Positions 46,577 to 56,261 are shown, counted from the stretch's first letter. The stretch: DNA of 64,000 nt from Planctomycetota bacterium (GCA_014584315.1 JACTNA010000005.1:167060-231059); one strand, 5' to 3'. Numbers and translations are program-made. The notes: generated by a model from the sequence alone, not told the origin.

Positions 46577-48883
46577 ATGCCCACGCCCCGCGGCTTCGAG
46601 CTGGTCAGCGACTTTGCGCCAACTGGCGATCAGCCGTCGGCGATCGAGGGCGTCTGCCGCGACCTGCGGGGCGGCTCGCGTTCCGTCTGCCTGCTCGGGG
46701 CGACCGGCACGGGCAAGACGTTCACGATGGCGAACGTCATCGCCGCGCTCCAGCGTCCAACGCTCATCATCAGCCACAACAAGACGCTCGCCGCCCAACT
46801 CTACGAGGAACTCCGCCAGTTCTTCCCCGGCAACAGCGTCAACTACTTTGTCTCGTACTACGACTTCTACCAGCCCGAGGCGTATATCCCGGCCCGCGAC
46901 ATCTACATCGAGAAGGACGCCAGCCGCAACGACGACCTCGACATGCTCCGTCTCGCGGCCACCAGCAGCATCCTGAGCCGACGCGACACCATCGTCGTCG
47001 CATCCGTCTCTTGCATCTTTGGCCTCGGCTCCCCCGAGGCGTACGCCCAGCGCGTCCTGACCATCACGCGCGGCAGCCGCATCAACCGCCGCGAGTTTTT
47101 CCTCGCCCTCAACGCCATGCAGTACCAGCGCGTGGACGTCGAGTTCAAACGCGGCTCCTACCGCGTCCGCGGCGACGCCGTCGAGGTCTGGCCGGCCTAC
47201 GAACGCTTCGCGGTCCGCGTCGAGCTCTTCGGCGACGAGATCGACCGCATCGACCTGATCGACCCGACCGGCGGCGAACTGCTGGCGGAGGAGCGGCAGT
47301 ACTTCCTCTACCCCGCCGTGCACTACGTGATGCCCGAGGATGAGGTCAAGCCGATCCTCGACTCGATCCGCGCCGACCTCGACGACCGCGTGCTCGAACT
47401 GCGCTCGCGGGGAAAGCTCCTCGAAGCCCAGCGGCTGCTGGCTCGCACGAAATACGACCTCGAGATGATCGAGGAAGTCGGCTACTGCTCCGGCATCGAG
47501 AACTACTCCCGCTACTTCGACGGCCGCGCCCCGGGCGAGCGGCCATTCACGCTGCTCGACTACTTCGAGCGTGCGCCGAAGGGGATCGAGGGATCAAGGA
47601 ACCAAGGGATCAAGGAAGGGGAGTCGCCCAACGATGTGCCCGCGGACCGCCTCGATCCCTCGATCCCTCGATCCCACGATCCCCCTTCGTCTCCTCGCAC
47701 ACTTCGTTCTCTACAGTCCGGCTGGCTCCTCATCATCGACGAGTCCCACGTCACCATCCCCCAGGTGCGGGCGATGTTCAACGGCGACCGCGCCCGCAAG
47801 GAGGTTCTCGTCGAGCACGGCTTCCGCCTCCCCGCCGCTCTCGACAACCGGCCCCTCCGGTTCGAGGAGTTCGAGTCGATGATCCCGCAGGCGCTCTTCG
47901 TGAGTGCAACGCCGGGGCCGTACGAACTCGGCAGGACCGGCGGCGCGGTGCACGAGCAGGTGATCCGCCCGACGGGCCTGCTCGACCCCGAGATCGAGGT
48001 GCGCCCCGCCGCCAACCAGGTGCAGGATTTGCTCGTGCGCTGTCGGGAGCGCGCGGCCGCGGGCGAGCGGGTGCTCATTACCGCTCTCACCAAGCGGCTC
48101 TGCGAGGACCTGACCGGCTACCTCGACCAGCAGGGGATGCGCGTGCGCTACCTGCACAGCGAGATCGATACGCTCGAACGCGTCGGCATCCTGACGGACC
48201 TGCGCCTCGGCGAGTTCGACGTCCTCGTGGGGGTCAATCTTCTCCGCGAAGGCCTCGACCTGCCCGAGGTGTCGCTCGTCTGCATCCTCGACGCCGATAA
48301 GGAGGGCTTCCTGCGTTCGGCCACGAGCCTGATCCAGCAGATGGGGCGGGCCGCGCGCAATGTCAACGCCAAGGTCGTGATGTACGCCGACGCCGTAACG
48401 CCCGCGATGCAGGCCGCGATCGACGAGACCGAGCGACGCCGGGCCAAGCAGGCCGACTACAACCGCCGGCACGGCGTGACGCCAACGACCATCCGCAAGG
48501 CGATCCGCCGTGGATTGGAGGACGAACTGAAGGCTCGGCGCACCGCCCGCGAGGCCGCGCTCACCAGCGAGCGGCCGTTGGACGCCGCGACGCTCCTCGC
48601 CGAGATCGAGGGCGAGATGCGTGAGGCCGCCGAGTCGCTGAACTTCGAGCGTGCCGCCGAACTGCGCGACCAGGCTGCCATCGTTCGCCGTCTCATCGAA
48701 GAGCACGGCGGGCGTGCCCCGGGACTGCCAGGGGACGACGATGGGGGCGAGCCGCTCTTGCTCCGGCGCGCCGAGGTCGAGGAAGCGCTTCGGACCAAGG
48801 GCGGCTCGCGCCGGCGCAAGCCCGGCATGGCGGGCGTACACCCCCGCGCGAAGGAGCGCCGCACCCGCCGCAAGTCGAAGTGA
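46577..48883 (+). CDS. uvrB: Excinuclease ABC subunit B
   Basis: A 768-residue DNA-repair helicase-like subunit that loads on damage found by UvrA. Walker A GATGTGKT (about 41), the beta-hairpin region YYDFYQPEAYIPARDIYIEKD, DESHVTIPQ, helicase motifs GVNLLREGLDLPEVSLV and QMGRAARN, and a C-terminal UVR motif (about 673-713, FERAAELRDQ) are intact. Most UvrB proteins have about 670 residues. The extra length comes from a 45-residue insert at about 333-379, encoded by a tandem-octamer inverted repeat between LLDYF and LLIIDESHV, and from a basic C-terminal tail. The frame stays open through the repeat. The next two genes are a small membrane protein and uvrA. Confidence 0.95.
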   Translation: MPTPRGFELVSDFAPTGDQPSAIEGVCRDLRGGSRSVCLLGATGTGKTFTMANVIAALQRPTLIISHNKTLAAQLYEELRQFFPGNSVNYFVSYYDFYQPEAYIPARDIYIEKDASRNDDLDMLRLAATSSILSRRDTIVVASVSCIFGLGSPEAYAQRVLTITRGSRINRREFFLALNAMQYQRVDVEFKRGSYRVRGDAVEVWPAYERFAVRVELFGDEIDRIDLIDPTGGELLAEERQYFLYPAVHYVMPEDEVKPILDSIRADLDDRVLELRSRGKLLEAQRLLARTKYDLEMIEEVGYCSGIENYSRYFDGRAPGERPFTLLDYFERAPKGIEGSRNQGIKEGESPNDVPADRLDPSIPRSHDPPSSPRTLRSLQSGWLLIIDESHVTIPQVRAMFNGDRARKEVLVEHGFRLPAALDNRPLRFEEFESMIPQALFVSATPGPYELGRTGGAVHEQVIRPTGLLDPEIEVRPAANQVQDLLVRCRERAAAGERVLITALTKRLCEDLTGYLDQQGMRVRYLHSEIDTLERVGILTDLRLGEFDVLVGVNLLREGLDLPEVSLVCILDADKEGFLRSATSLIQQMGRAARNVNAKVVMYADAVTPAMQAAIDETERRRAKQADYNRRHGVTPTTIRKAIRRGLEDELKARRTAREAALTSERPLDAATLLAEIEGEMREAAESLNFERAAELRDQAAIVRRLIEEHGGRAPGLPGDDDGGEPLLLRRAEVEEALRTKGGSRRRKPGMAGVHPRAKERRTRRKSK
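47582..47688. repeat. Inverted tandem-octamer repeat inside uvrB
   Basis: Left arm 47582-47620 is built from octamers GGATC(G/A)AG, about four copies with one degenerate; right arm 47653-47688 from GATCCCTC-type octamers, four copies, the reverse complement phase. The arms share a perfect 14-nt inverted match (GGGATCGAGGGATC). The period is 8, not a multiple of 3, yet the frame stays open. This looks like a mobile or slipped repeat captured in a loop of the protein. Confidence 0.8.
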
Positions 48884-48893
48884 CTCCACGCCC

Positions 48894-48899
48894 TACCAT
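48894..48899 (+). promoter_or_regulatory. -10 box just before small membrane protein
   Basis: TACCAT ends 5 nt before the GTG at 48905, in the 21-bp gap after uvrB. No Shine-Dalgarno is present. Confidence 0.35.
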
Positions 48900-48904
48900 C
48901 GCCC

Positions 48905-49087
48905 GTGCAGTCGAACGATCCCACGCGACCTCCGCCGCGCCGCAAGGGCGAGTTTCCGCGCCGCCTCGGGCTGTACCTGCTCGGGGTGGCGATCGGCCTT
49001 GTCATGCTGGGGCTGATCCAGCAGGCCAAGAGGGCCGCCACCGCGCCGCAGCCCGCGCCGACGGATGCTTCGACGCCGGCGCCCTGA
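48905..49087 (+). CDS. Small single-helix membrane protein between uvrB and uvrA
   Basis: A 60-residue protein: basic, proline-rich N-terminus ([12 protein letters not shown]), one hydrophobic helix [18 protein letters not shown] at about 21-38, and an Ala/Pro-rich tail. The positive-inside rule puts the N-terminus in the cytoplasm. No family is recognised. The gene fits exactly between uvrB and uvrA and has a -10 box before its GTG, which supports its reality. Confidence 0.6.
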   Translation: MQSNDPTRPPPRRKGEFPRRLGLYLLGVAIGLVMLGLIQQAKRAATAPQPAPTDASTPAP

Positions 49088-49124
49088 CGCCCACGACCTA
49101 CGATCGCTCCACGGAGGGAGACGG

Positions 49125-52100
49125 ATGCCCCGCGCCGCGACAGAGCCACGGAAGACCCGCCCGAAGCCGCCCCCGCAGGTCGCGCCCCAGCCCGCGCCGG
49201 CGGAAGCGCCCGAGCCGCGCCGCCAGCCGCCGCCGGACCGGTTCATCCGTGTGCGGGGGGCGCGCGAGCACAATCTGAAGAACCTCGACGTGGACATCCC
49301 GCGCGATCGCCTCGTGGTGATCACGGGGCTGTCGGGGTCCGGCAAGTCGTCGCTCGCCTTCGACACCATCTTCGCCGAGGGCCAGCGCAAGTACATGGAG
49401 TCGCTCTCCGCGTACGCGCGGCAGTTCCTCGAGCAACTGAAAAAGCCGGACGTCGAGGAGATCGAGGGCATCCCGCCGACCATTGCGATCGAGCAGCGGT
49501 CGGCTTCCGGCAACCCCCGCTCCACCGTCGCCACGACCACGGAAATCTACGATTACCTCCGCCTGCTCTTCGCCCGTTGCGGCACGCCGTACTCGTGGGC
49601 GCCGACGAAGACCCGCAAGGACGGGACCATCGTCGAGCGAGCCGGCATCCCCATCTCCGCGACCAGCGCGACACAGATCGTGGACACGATCATGGGCTGG
49701 GCCGGTTCGACAGGCCGGCTCATGGTGCTCGCCCCCGTGGTCCGAGGCGTGAAGGGCTTCCACAAGGACGTCGCTGAGCGGCTCCACCGCCAGGGTTGGG
49801 CTCGCGCGCGCATCGACGGCACGGTTGTCGATCTTCGCGACGCCCTCGCCCGCGGCGGGGAGAACCCGCTCGGCCTCGGCCGCTACGAGAAGCACACCAT
49901 CGAGGCCGTCGTCGATCGTCTGACGATCGAACCCGATTCGCGCCAGCGTCTCGCCGAGTCGGTCGAGGCCGCGCTGCGTCTGGCCGAAGGCTCCGTCATC
50001 ATCGCCGTTGAACACGCGTCCCAAGCCTCAGGCCCCAAGCCCCAAGCCCCCTGGACCGACCACGCCTTCTCGACCCGCTTCGCCGATCCCGAGCGGCCCG
50101 AGTACGCCCTCGAGGAGGTCAGCCCGCGTCTGTTCAGTTTCAACTCGCCCTTCGGTGCGTGCCCGCGTTGCCACGGCCTCGGGAACCTCGCCGAGTTTGA
50201 CGAGCGCCTCGTCCTGCCCGACGACGCCAAGAGCCTCGCCGACGGGGCGGTCGCGGCGTGGAACAAGAACGGCCCCGTCCGCGCCTGGTACAACCGCAAA
50301 CTCCGGCGGTTCTGCAAAGCCTTCGGTGTTTCGTTCCATCAGCCCGTCCGCGAGTTCCCGCCGGACGCCCGGCGCGCCCTCATCCACGGCACGGGCAAGG
50401 ACGTGCCGCGGGCTCGCCAGTTCGAGGGCGTCATCCCGAACGTCGCCGCCTGGTGGGCATCGACCGAGAACCCCGGCGTGAAGGAGTGGCTCAGCGGGTT
50501 CTTCTCGCAGCGGCCTTGCCCCGAGTGCCACGGCGACCGCTTGCGCATCGAGGCCTTGCACGTCCTGCTCACCAGCGACCACCGCGCCGACGCCGCCCGC
50601 GCATCGTCCGGCTCCGTCATCGGCCGCCCCGCGAACGACGGCACGATGCTCAACATCGCCGAACTCTCGCGCCTCACGATCAACGATGCGATCGCCTTCG
50701 TCGAGGGCCTGCGCCTCACCGCCGAGCATCGCACGATCGCGGAACCCATCCTCAAGGAGGTCGGCAGCCGTCTGCGCTTTCTCACCAGCGTCGGCCTCGA
50801 GTACCTCAGCCTGGACCGCCGCACCAGCACGCTCTCGGGCGGCGAGGCTCAGCGCATCCGCCTCGCCACGCAGGTCGGCTCGGGCCTCGTCGGCGCGTGT
50901 TATGTGCTGGATGAGCCGACGATCGGCCTGCACCAGCGCGACAACGGGCGGCTCGTTCGCACGCTCCGTCATCTCGCCGACATCGGCAATACCGTCATCG
51001 TCGTCGAGCACGATGAGGAGATGATCCGCGCCGCCGACCACCTGATCGACGTCGGCCCAGGCCCTGGCGTGCACGGCGGACGGGTGGTTGCGCAAGGAAC
51101 CGTCGAGCAGGTCTGCCGCACGCCCGGCTCGATCACGGGCGATTACCTCGCGGGACGGCGCAGCATCGAGACCCCGCAGCGCCGGCGCCCGCTCGACCCA
51201 GCCCGCAATGCCATTGCCGTCAAGGGCGCGAAGCAGAACAATCTCAAGGGGATCGACGCCGCCTTTCCCCTGGGCGGCATCGTCTGCGTCACGGGCGTCT
51301 CCGGCTCGGGCAAGAGCACGCTCGTCAACGACGTTCTCCTCAAGGCCGCCCGCAAGCACCTGCTCGGGGCGAGGGAGACGCCCGGAGAGCACGCCCGCGT
51401 CACCGGCCTCAACCGCATCGACCGCGTGATCGAGGTGGACCAGTCGCCGATCGGCCGCACGCCCCGCTCCAACCCCGCGACCTACACCGGCTTCTTCGAC
51501 GACGTGCGACGCATCTTCGCCCAGACCAAGGAAGCCCGCATCCGGGCGTACAAGCCCGGACGGTTCAGTTTCAACGTCTCCGCCCAGAACGGCGGCGGCC
51601 GCTGCGAGGCGTGCCAGGGCCAGGGCCTCAAGAAGATCGAGATGCACTTCCTCCCCGATGTCTACGTCGAGTGCGAGGTCTGCCGGGGGCGACGCTACAA
51701 CCGAGAGACGCTCGAAGTCACCTATCGAGGCAAGAGTATCGCGGACGTGCTCGACATGACCGTCGAGGAGGCCCGCACTTTCTTCGAGAACCACCCGAAG
51801 ATCCACCGCTTCGTCTGCTCCCTGCACGACGTCGGCCTCGACTACCTCACGCTCGGACAGCCCTCGACGACGCTCTCCGGGGGGGAGGCCCAGCGCATCA
51901 AACTCGCCGCCGAACTGGGCAAGGGCGTCCGCCCCGACGGCACGGGCACGGGCGAGCGCACGCTCTACGTCCTGGACGAGCCGACCACGGGCCTGCACTT
52001 CGAGGACGTCCGCAAACTCGTCGCCGTGATGAACCGCCTCGCCGATGCCGGGAACACGCTCGTCGTCATCGAGCACAACCTGGACGTCGTGAAGTGCGCC

Positions 52101-52232
52101 GACTGGATCATCGACCTCGGCCCCGAAGGGGGCGACGCGGGCGGGACGATCGTGGCCGCGGGCACGCCCGAGCAGGTCTCCCGCGTCCTGCGCAGTTACA
52201 CCGGCCAGTACCTGCGCCGCATGATGTCGTGA
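49125..52232 (+). CDS. uvrA: Excinuclease ABC subunit A
   Basis: A 1035-residue ATPase that finds bulky DNA lesions. Both ABC cassettes are present: Walker [10 protein letters not shown] (about 67) and GVSGSGKST (about 724), signatures LSGGEAQR (about 571 and 919), and the C-terminal zinc finger CEAC...CEVC (about 827-852). GGAGGGAG precedes the ATG at 49125. Oddities: a Pro-rich N-terminal extension of about 38 residues, a heptamer repeat encoding [11 protein letters not shown] near 300, and a changed first zinc site, where the expected FACxxC reads FADPER (about 319-324) while its partner CPRC (about 346) remains. The second half-site suggests the zinc is no longer bound there. Confidence 0.96.
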   Translation: MPRAATEPRKTRPKPPPQVAPQPAPAEAPEPRRQPPPDRFIRVRGAREHNLKNLDVDIPRDRLVVITGLSGSGKSSLAFDTIFAEGQRKYMESLSAYARQFLEQLKKPDVEEIEGIPPTIAIEQRSASGNPRSTVATTTEIYDYLRLLFARCGTPYSWAPTKTRKDGTIVERAGIPISATSATQIVDTIMGWAGSTGRLMVLAPVVRGVKGFHKDVAERLHRQGWARARIDGTVVDLRDALARGGENPLGLGRYEKHTIEAVVDRLTIEPDSRQRLAESVEAALRLAEGSVIIAVEHASQASGPKPQAPWTDHAFSTRFADPERPEYALEEVSPRLFSFNSPFGACPRCHGLGNLAEFDERLVLPDDAKSLADGAVAAWNKNGPVRAWYNRKLRRFCKAFGVSFHQPVREFPPDARRALIHGTGKDVPRARQFEGVIPNVAAWWASTENPGVKEWLSGFFSQRPCPECHGDRLRIEALHVLLTSDHRADAARASSGSVIGRPANDGTMLNIAELSRLTINDAIAFVEGLRLTAEHRTIAEPILKEVGSRLRFLTSVGLEYLSLDRRTSTLSGGEAQRIRLATQVGSGLVGACYVLDEPTIGLHQRDNGRLVRTLRHLADIGNTVIVVEHDEEMIRAADHLIDVGPGPGVHGGRVVAQGTVEQVCRTPGSITGDYLAGRRSIETPQRRRPLDPARNAIAVKGAKQNNLKGIDAAFPLGGIVCVTGVSGSGKSTLVNDVLLKAARKHLLGARETPGEHARVTGLNRIDRVIEVDQSPIGRTPRSNPATYTGFFDDVRRIFAQTKEARIRAYKPGRFSFNVSAQNGGGRCEACQGQGLKKIEMHFLPDVYVECEVCRGRRYNRETLEVTYRGKSIADVLDMTVEEARTFFENHPKIHRFVCSLHDVGLDYLTLGQPSTTLSGGEAQRIKLAAELGKGVRPDGTGTGERTLYVLDEPTTGLHFEDVRKLVAVMNRLADAGNTLVVIEHNLDVVKCADWIIDLGPEGGDAGGTIVAAGTPEQVSRVLRSYTGQYLRRMMS
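50021..50048. repeat. Tandem heptamer repeat inside uvrA
   Basis: Four units of CCAAGCC, the second degenerate (TCAGGCC). It encodes a Ser/Pro/Lys/Gly-rich linker just before the altered zinc site. The style resembles the octamer repeat in uvrB 2.4 kb upstream, though the unit differs. Confidence 0.65.
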
Positions 52233-52285
52233 ACGGTGCAACACCGGGCATCGCGTTTGATCCCGCCGCACCGGGAATCCGACCC

Positions 52286-52291
52286 TATGAT
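52286..52291 (+). promoter_or_regulatory. -10 box just before small membrane protein
   Basis: TATGAT ends 8 nt before the ATG at 52300. No Shine-Dalgarno is present. Confidence 0.45.
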
Positions 52292-52299
52292 CTTGTCGG

Positions 52300-52701
52300 A
52301 TGGCCCGCGATCCCCAAGAGACCGATAGCGTCATCATCATCGGCCCCGGCGTCGATTCCGGCCGCCTGCCCGACGAGCCGTGCTGCGCCGACCCGGCCGC
52401 CTTCTCCGCCGCCGCCGATGAAGCGCACAAGCGACGCGAAGGGCGGCGGCTGGTGCTGCGGCTCATCGTCGCCTTCGCGCTCGTCATTCTGCTCGGCTTC
52501 GTCTGCTTCGTCGTGCTGCCCGACTTCGGCGTCCACCTGCCGCCGATCGTCCCCATCGCGGCGTTTGCGGCCATCGTCGTCGGCTCGCTCCTCACCGCCA
52601 AGGCCGAGGGGCACTTCCCGCCCCCGCAACGCACGCAGGAGGACGAGGGCCGCCCCATCGGCTGCTGCCCCGGCCCGCGACCCCCGCGAAGCCTGCGATA
52701 G
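52300..52701 (+). CDS. Small membrane protein, two helices, unknown function
   Basis: A 133-residue protein. Hydrophilic N-terminus with a CC pair at 28-29 (PDEPCCADP), two hydrophobic helices at about 52-72 and 82-98, and a C-terminal tail with a second CC pair (GCCPGP). The paired cysteines at both ends could bind metal. No family is recognised. It ends 3 bp from the convergent zinc-ribbon gene. Confidence 0.6.
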   Translation: MARDPQETDSVIIIGPGVDSGRLPDEPCCADPAAFSAAADEAHKRREGRRLVLRLIVAFALVILLGFVCFVVLPDFGVHLPPIVPIAAFAAIVVGSLLTAKAEGHFPPPQRTQEDEGRPIGCCPGPRPPRSLR

Positions 52702-52704
52702 CGG

Positions 52705-53127
52705 CTACGGCCTCGCCATTACGAACAGAAGCGCAGCCGAGAACGCGACCGCCAACAGGAGCAACGCAGCGAGCCAAAGCCCCGCGGTTCGCGCTTCGAC
52801 GACGAGCGACCGTCCGACCGCGGCCTGCCGAATCGAACTCAGCGTAAGCAGTGCGCCGCATGCGGGGCATGTTCCGCTCACCCCGCCGTGCAATCGGAGA
52901 CGGCACTCCGGACATTCAACGTCATGCCTCGCCAGGTACTCCTCGAGCCGACGCCCTTCGGCATCAGGATCGGCGGACGCCACGGCATCGACACGAAGGC
53001 TGAGCCGCACCACAACGCCGCACTCAGGACACCTGGGAATCGTGGTGCCGCGGAGCGAGTATCGGCACCGTGGGCATGGCACGTCGCGATCCGCAAGAAA
53101 CGCGATCAGCATTTCTTCGCGAGTCAT
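52705..53127 (-). CDS. Small membrane protein with two zinc ribbons
   Basis: A 140-residue protein. CPRCRYSLRG...CPECG (about 18-36) and CPECRLRLHG...CPACG (about 72-90) are two zinc ribbons; a single hydrophobic helix follows at about 115-136. The first ribbon has the same CxxCxYxLxG...CPECG form as the proteins at 45534 and 59740. It lies 15 bp downstream of prfB on the same strand and may share its transcript. Function unknown. Confidence 0.7.
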   Translation of the reverse strand: MTREEMLIAFLADRDVPCPRCRYSLRGTTIPRCPECGVVVRLSLRVDAVASADPDAEGRRLEEYLARHDVECPECRLRLHGGVSGTCPACGALLTLSSIRQAAVGRSLVVEARTAGLWLAALLLLAVAFSAALLFVMARP

Positions 53128-53142
53128 GCACTGCCCCTACCG

Positions 53143-54268
53143 CTACCCTCCCACGCCCGCCTTCTCTTTCTCCGCCCGCCGCCGCTTCAGTTCGGCGTCG
53201 ACGAACGGCTCCAGATACCCCTGGAGCACCTTCTCGTAGTTGCTCTCTTCGTACCCGGTGCGGTGGTCCTTCACGCGGTTGTCGTAGAAGACGTAGGAAC
53301 GGATCTGCGTCCCCCAGCCGCGGCCCATCTCAGCGCCCTTGGCCTCGGCGATCTCCCGCTCCCGCTTCTCCTCCTCCAACTGCTCGAGTTTGGCGCGGAG
53401 GATCGACATCGCCTGCTGGCGGTTCTGCGGCTGCTCCTTGTAGGTCGAGGACACCACCATGATGCCCGTCGGCTTGTGGACGACTCTCACGGCGGTGGCG
53501 ACCTTGTTGACGTTCTGGCCGCCGGGACCGGACGATCGCGCAAAGGCGGTGATCTCGAGATCGGTGTCGGGAATCTCGAGTTCGACTTCCTCGAACTCCG
53601 GCGTCACATCCACGCTGGCGAAACTCGTCTGGCGCTTCCCCTGCGAGTTGAAGGGCGACACGCGGGCCAGCCGGTGCGTGCCGCGTTCGCAACTGAGGTA
53701 GCCGAAGGCGTACGGCCCCTTGACGTGCAGCGTCACGTGGTCGACGCCGACCTCGGTGCCGAAGGTCTTGGAGATCTCCTCCAGTTTCCACCCCATCCGC
53801 TCGCAGTAGTAGATGTACATCCGCAGCAGCATCTCGGCCCAGTCGTTGGCCTCGGTGCCGCCGTCGCCCGCCGAGATCGTCAGGTAGCAGTTGCGGTGGT
53901 CGTGCTTGCCCGAGAGCAGCGACTGCAACTCGACTTTGTCCATCCGCCCGACCAGCCCGAACAATGTCTCGTCCGCCTCAACCAGCAGGTCCCGGTCGTC
54001 GGACTCCTTCGCCATCTCGTAGGCGAGCCGGGCGTTCTCGAAGTCCTCCATGATGGACCTGAGCGGGTCCGTCTGGGCCTTGAGCAGTTTCAGTTCCGCG
54101 ACCGTGGCCTTGGCGGCCTCGGGCGAATCCCAGAAACCCGCCTCCCCCATCTTCGACTCGAGGTCCGCCAGCCGGCGGCGTTTGCCCTCGTAGTTAAAGA
54201 GAGTCGCGGATGGTTACGATCCGCGCCTCAAGGTCGTCGATCACGGGCTGGTGGGCGTCGAAGTGCAT
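53143..54268 (-). CDS. prfB: Peptide chain release factor 2, expressed by +1 frameshift
   Basis: A 374-residue release factor when frames are joined: codons 54268-54197, then a +1 shift past base 54196, then 54195-53143. AGGAG precedes the ATG at 54268. The zero frame runs 24 codons to a stop at 54194-54196, and the shifted frame continues as NYEGKRRRLADLES and MGEAGFWDSPE, which aligns with RF2. The SPF tripeptide (RVSPFNSQG) and the catalytic GGQ (SSGPGGQNVNK) are present. It ends translation at UGA and UAA. The frameshift site has UAA, not UGA, and lacks the usual upstream Shine-Dalgarno-like stimulator. TATCGT at 54340-54345 (minus strand) is a possible -10. Confidence 0.93.
54194..54199 (-). 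promoter_or_regulatory. Programmed +1 frameshift site of prfB (CTT TAA C)
   Basis: Codons 24-25 of the zero frame read CTT TAA followed by C. In known RF2 genes the site is CUU UGA C at about codon 25, preceded by an AGGGGG-like Shine-Dalgarno. Here the position and CTT match, the stop is TAA, and the preceding bases (CGCGACTCT) are not Shine-Dalgarno-like. Confidence 0.85.
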
Positions 54269-54429
54269 GGCGGCTCCTGTGTGGGCCGGACTCTAGGCCG
54301 ATCCCGCCCCCGCTTCGCCCGAACGGGCAACCGGCCCCGACGATATTCTTGGGCGGGACGCGCCGAATCCCCGCCCCGGCGGCGTTCCTGCTCCGCGAGC
54401 GGCCTCCGCCGCTCGACAAGGAGTCCGCC

Positions 54430-55623
54430 ATGTCGAAGACCTCCGCCCTCGCCCTCATCGCCCTTGTCCTCGCCGCTCCCGCGCTGACGGCTCAGCAGGA
54501 CTCCACCTCCGAGCGCACGCGACCGACGGGTGCGCAGATCGCCGCGGCCCGCACGCAGGACACATCGCCGCTCATCACGCTCCGGTTCCCGGGCGGCTCG
54601 CTGCCCGAGTACGTGGAGGCCGTCAAACTGGCTTCCCGGGACAACCCCGTCAACGTCGTCATCCGGGGTGAGGCCGACGACGTGCGAGTTCCACAGGTCT
54701 TCCTCGAACGGGTCTCGGCGCAATCCGCGCTCGAACTCGTCGCCGGCATCCACATGCTCGGCGATCTCGCGGTGCGGACCGAGCTCACGATCCCCGGCTC
54801 GTTCCCCGGCGGCTTCGCGGGGCCGGGCGAGCCGATCTACCTGCTGGAAGTCCGGCGCGACACGGCCCGTCGAGCATCGCCCGCCGCGATGCCGATGCCG
54901 TCGCAGACGCTCGTGGTCTCCATCCGCGACATCATCTCTCCGCTCCCCGGCGAGCCGTCGGAACTTGCCATGCCGCGCGAGGCGGTGCTCACCGCGATCG
55001 AAGCAGCGCTCACCACGACCGCCGCCGAAGCCGACCCGAGCGTGCGGTTCCACGAGGACACGGGACTCGTGATTCTCCACGCCCCCCCCGACGCCCTGAG
55101 CGCGGCCCAGGGCGCGATCAACGCCATCAGCGCGGACCTCGCTCGGCGACGCGAGATGATCCGCGCACACTCGTCCCGTTCCACCGCGGAACTCGCCCAG
55201 GTCGAACTGGAGCTGGCCGACGCCGCGACGCAGGTCGAGTTGCAGGGCATCGGCCTCGAACGCGCCCGCCAGCGGATCGCCATCGCCGAGCAGGAACTGA
55301 CCGAGCGGCGCCTGCTCGCCGAGAAAGAGGCCATCTCGCCCGCGGAGGTGCGCGAGAGCGAGGAGCGCCTCAACGAGGCCCGCGCCATGGCGAGAGCGGC
55401 CGAGATCGAGCGCGAGCGAGCCGCCAAGCGAATCGCCGCCTTGCAGGCCTTGAAGACCCGTGCGGCGGGCGAGCCGGGTCAACGCGAAGCGGACGCGCCG
55501 GTACGGCAACTCGCCGCCGAGAACGCCGCGCTGCGCGAGCGCGTCGCGTCGCTCGAATCCGAACTCAGGGCCTTGCGCGAGGAGGTCGCGCGGCTCCGCG
55601 GCCGGGACGGGGGGGCACGCTGA
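54430..55623 (+). CDS. Exported secretin-N-like and coiled-coil protein
   Basis: A 397-residue exported protein. AAGGAG precedes the ATG; signal peptide ends PALTAQ. Residues about 50-105 (VNVVIRGEADDVRVPQVFLERVSAQSALELV) look like the short STN/N0 domain of secretins and TonB receptors; residues about 185-235 (VRFHEDTGLVILHAPPDALSAAQGAINAI) look like a secretin N1-type ring domain. No pore domain follows; instead the rest is a long coiled coil to the end, rich in Glu, Arg and Ala. It may be an assembly or scaffold protein at the envelope. It lies just before an ECF sigma factor gene. Confidence 0.65.
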   Translation: MSKTSALALIALVLAAPALTAQQDSTSERTRPTGAQIAAARTQDTSPLITLRFPGGSLPEYVEAVKLASRDNPVNVVIRGEADDVRVPQVFLERVSAQSALELVAGIHMLGDLAVRTELTIPGSFPGGFAGPGEPIYLLEVRRDTARRASPAAMPMPSQTLVVSIRDIISPLPGEPSELAMPREAVLTAIEAALTTTAAEADPSVRFHEDTGLVILHAPPDALSAAQGAINAISADLARRREMIRAHSSRSTAELAQVELELADAATQVELQGIGLERARQRIAIAEQELTERRLLAEKEAISPAEVRESEERLNEARAMARAAEIERERAAKRIAALQALKTRAAGEPGQREADAPVRQLAAENAALRERVASLESELRALREEVARLRGRDGGAR

Positions 55624-55679
55624 CCGCATCGGTCGCCATCGCGGCTTGCCCGCTCACCCGCGTGGACACCACGCCATCC

Positions 55680-56261
55680 ATGCCGCGTCCCGCGCCCGCC
55701 GCGCTCGCCACCGATGAGCGCGGCGACGCCACGCGCGACCTGACCCGCGCCATCGCACGAGGCGACGGCGCCGCTTTCGCCCGGTTCTACGAATCCTGGT
55801 TCGACCGCGCCTACGCCGCCGCTCGTTCCCTCACGGGGCGTGACGAGGCGTTCTGCCTCGACGTTGTGCAGGATGCGATGATCCGCGTCGCGCGCCGCAT
55901 CCCGACGCTCCCCGACGAACGCTCGCTCGAACGCTGGCTCGCCCGCGTCGTGCGATCGGCCGCGCTCGACCGCCTTCGTCGCGAGAAGCGCCGCACGATC
56001 CGCGAGCGGGCGCACGGGCCGAGTGCAACGCCCGCCCGCCCGGATGAGCTGCACGAACTGGCGGATCGGATCGAGAGGCTTCGCTCAGCGCTCTCCGACC
56101 TTCCACCCGACGATCGCTCGCTTCTCGACGCCCGATTCTGGCGTTCACGCACGCTGCGCGACGCGGGCGAGGAGGTCGGCCTGACCGGCGATGCCGCCCA
56201 CGGCCGACTTCGCCGCATCATCAGCCGCCTTCGCAACGCCGCGACGGAGAGACCGCGATGA
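55680..56261 (+). CDS. ECF-type RNA polymerase sigma factor
   Basis: A 193-residue sigma factor. Region 2 at about 20-90 (FYESWFDRAYAAARSL, DEAFCLDVVQDAMIRVARRI) and region 4 at about 125-190 (LPPDDRSLLDARFWRSRTLRDAGEEVGLTGDAAHGRLRRI) are clear; the linker is basic. An in-frame GTG at 55662 is an alternative start; neither has a good ribosome-binding site. Its stop overlaps the next gene (ATGA), as expected for a sigma factor and its membrane regulator. The regulon is unknown. Confidence 0.85.
   Translation: MPRPAPAALATDERGDATRDLTRAIARGDGAAFARFYESWFDRAYAAARSLTGRDEAFCLDVVQDAMIRVARRIPTLPDERSLERWLARVVRSAALDRLRREKRRTIRERAHGPSATPARPDELHELADRIERLRSALSDLPPDDRSLLDARFWRSRTLRDAGEEVGLTGDAAHGRLRRIISRLRNAATERPR

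Noticed and set aside
52234..52246. CGGTGCAACACCG hairpin after uvrA
   Set aside because: A 3-nt loop and 5-bp stem with no T-run; could arise by chance in GC-rich DNA.
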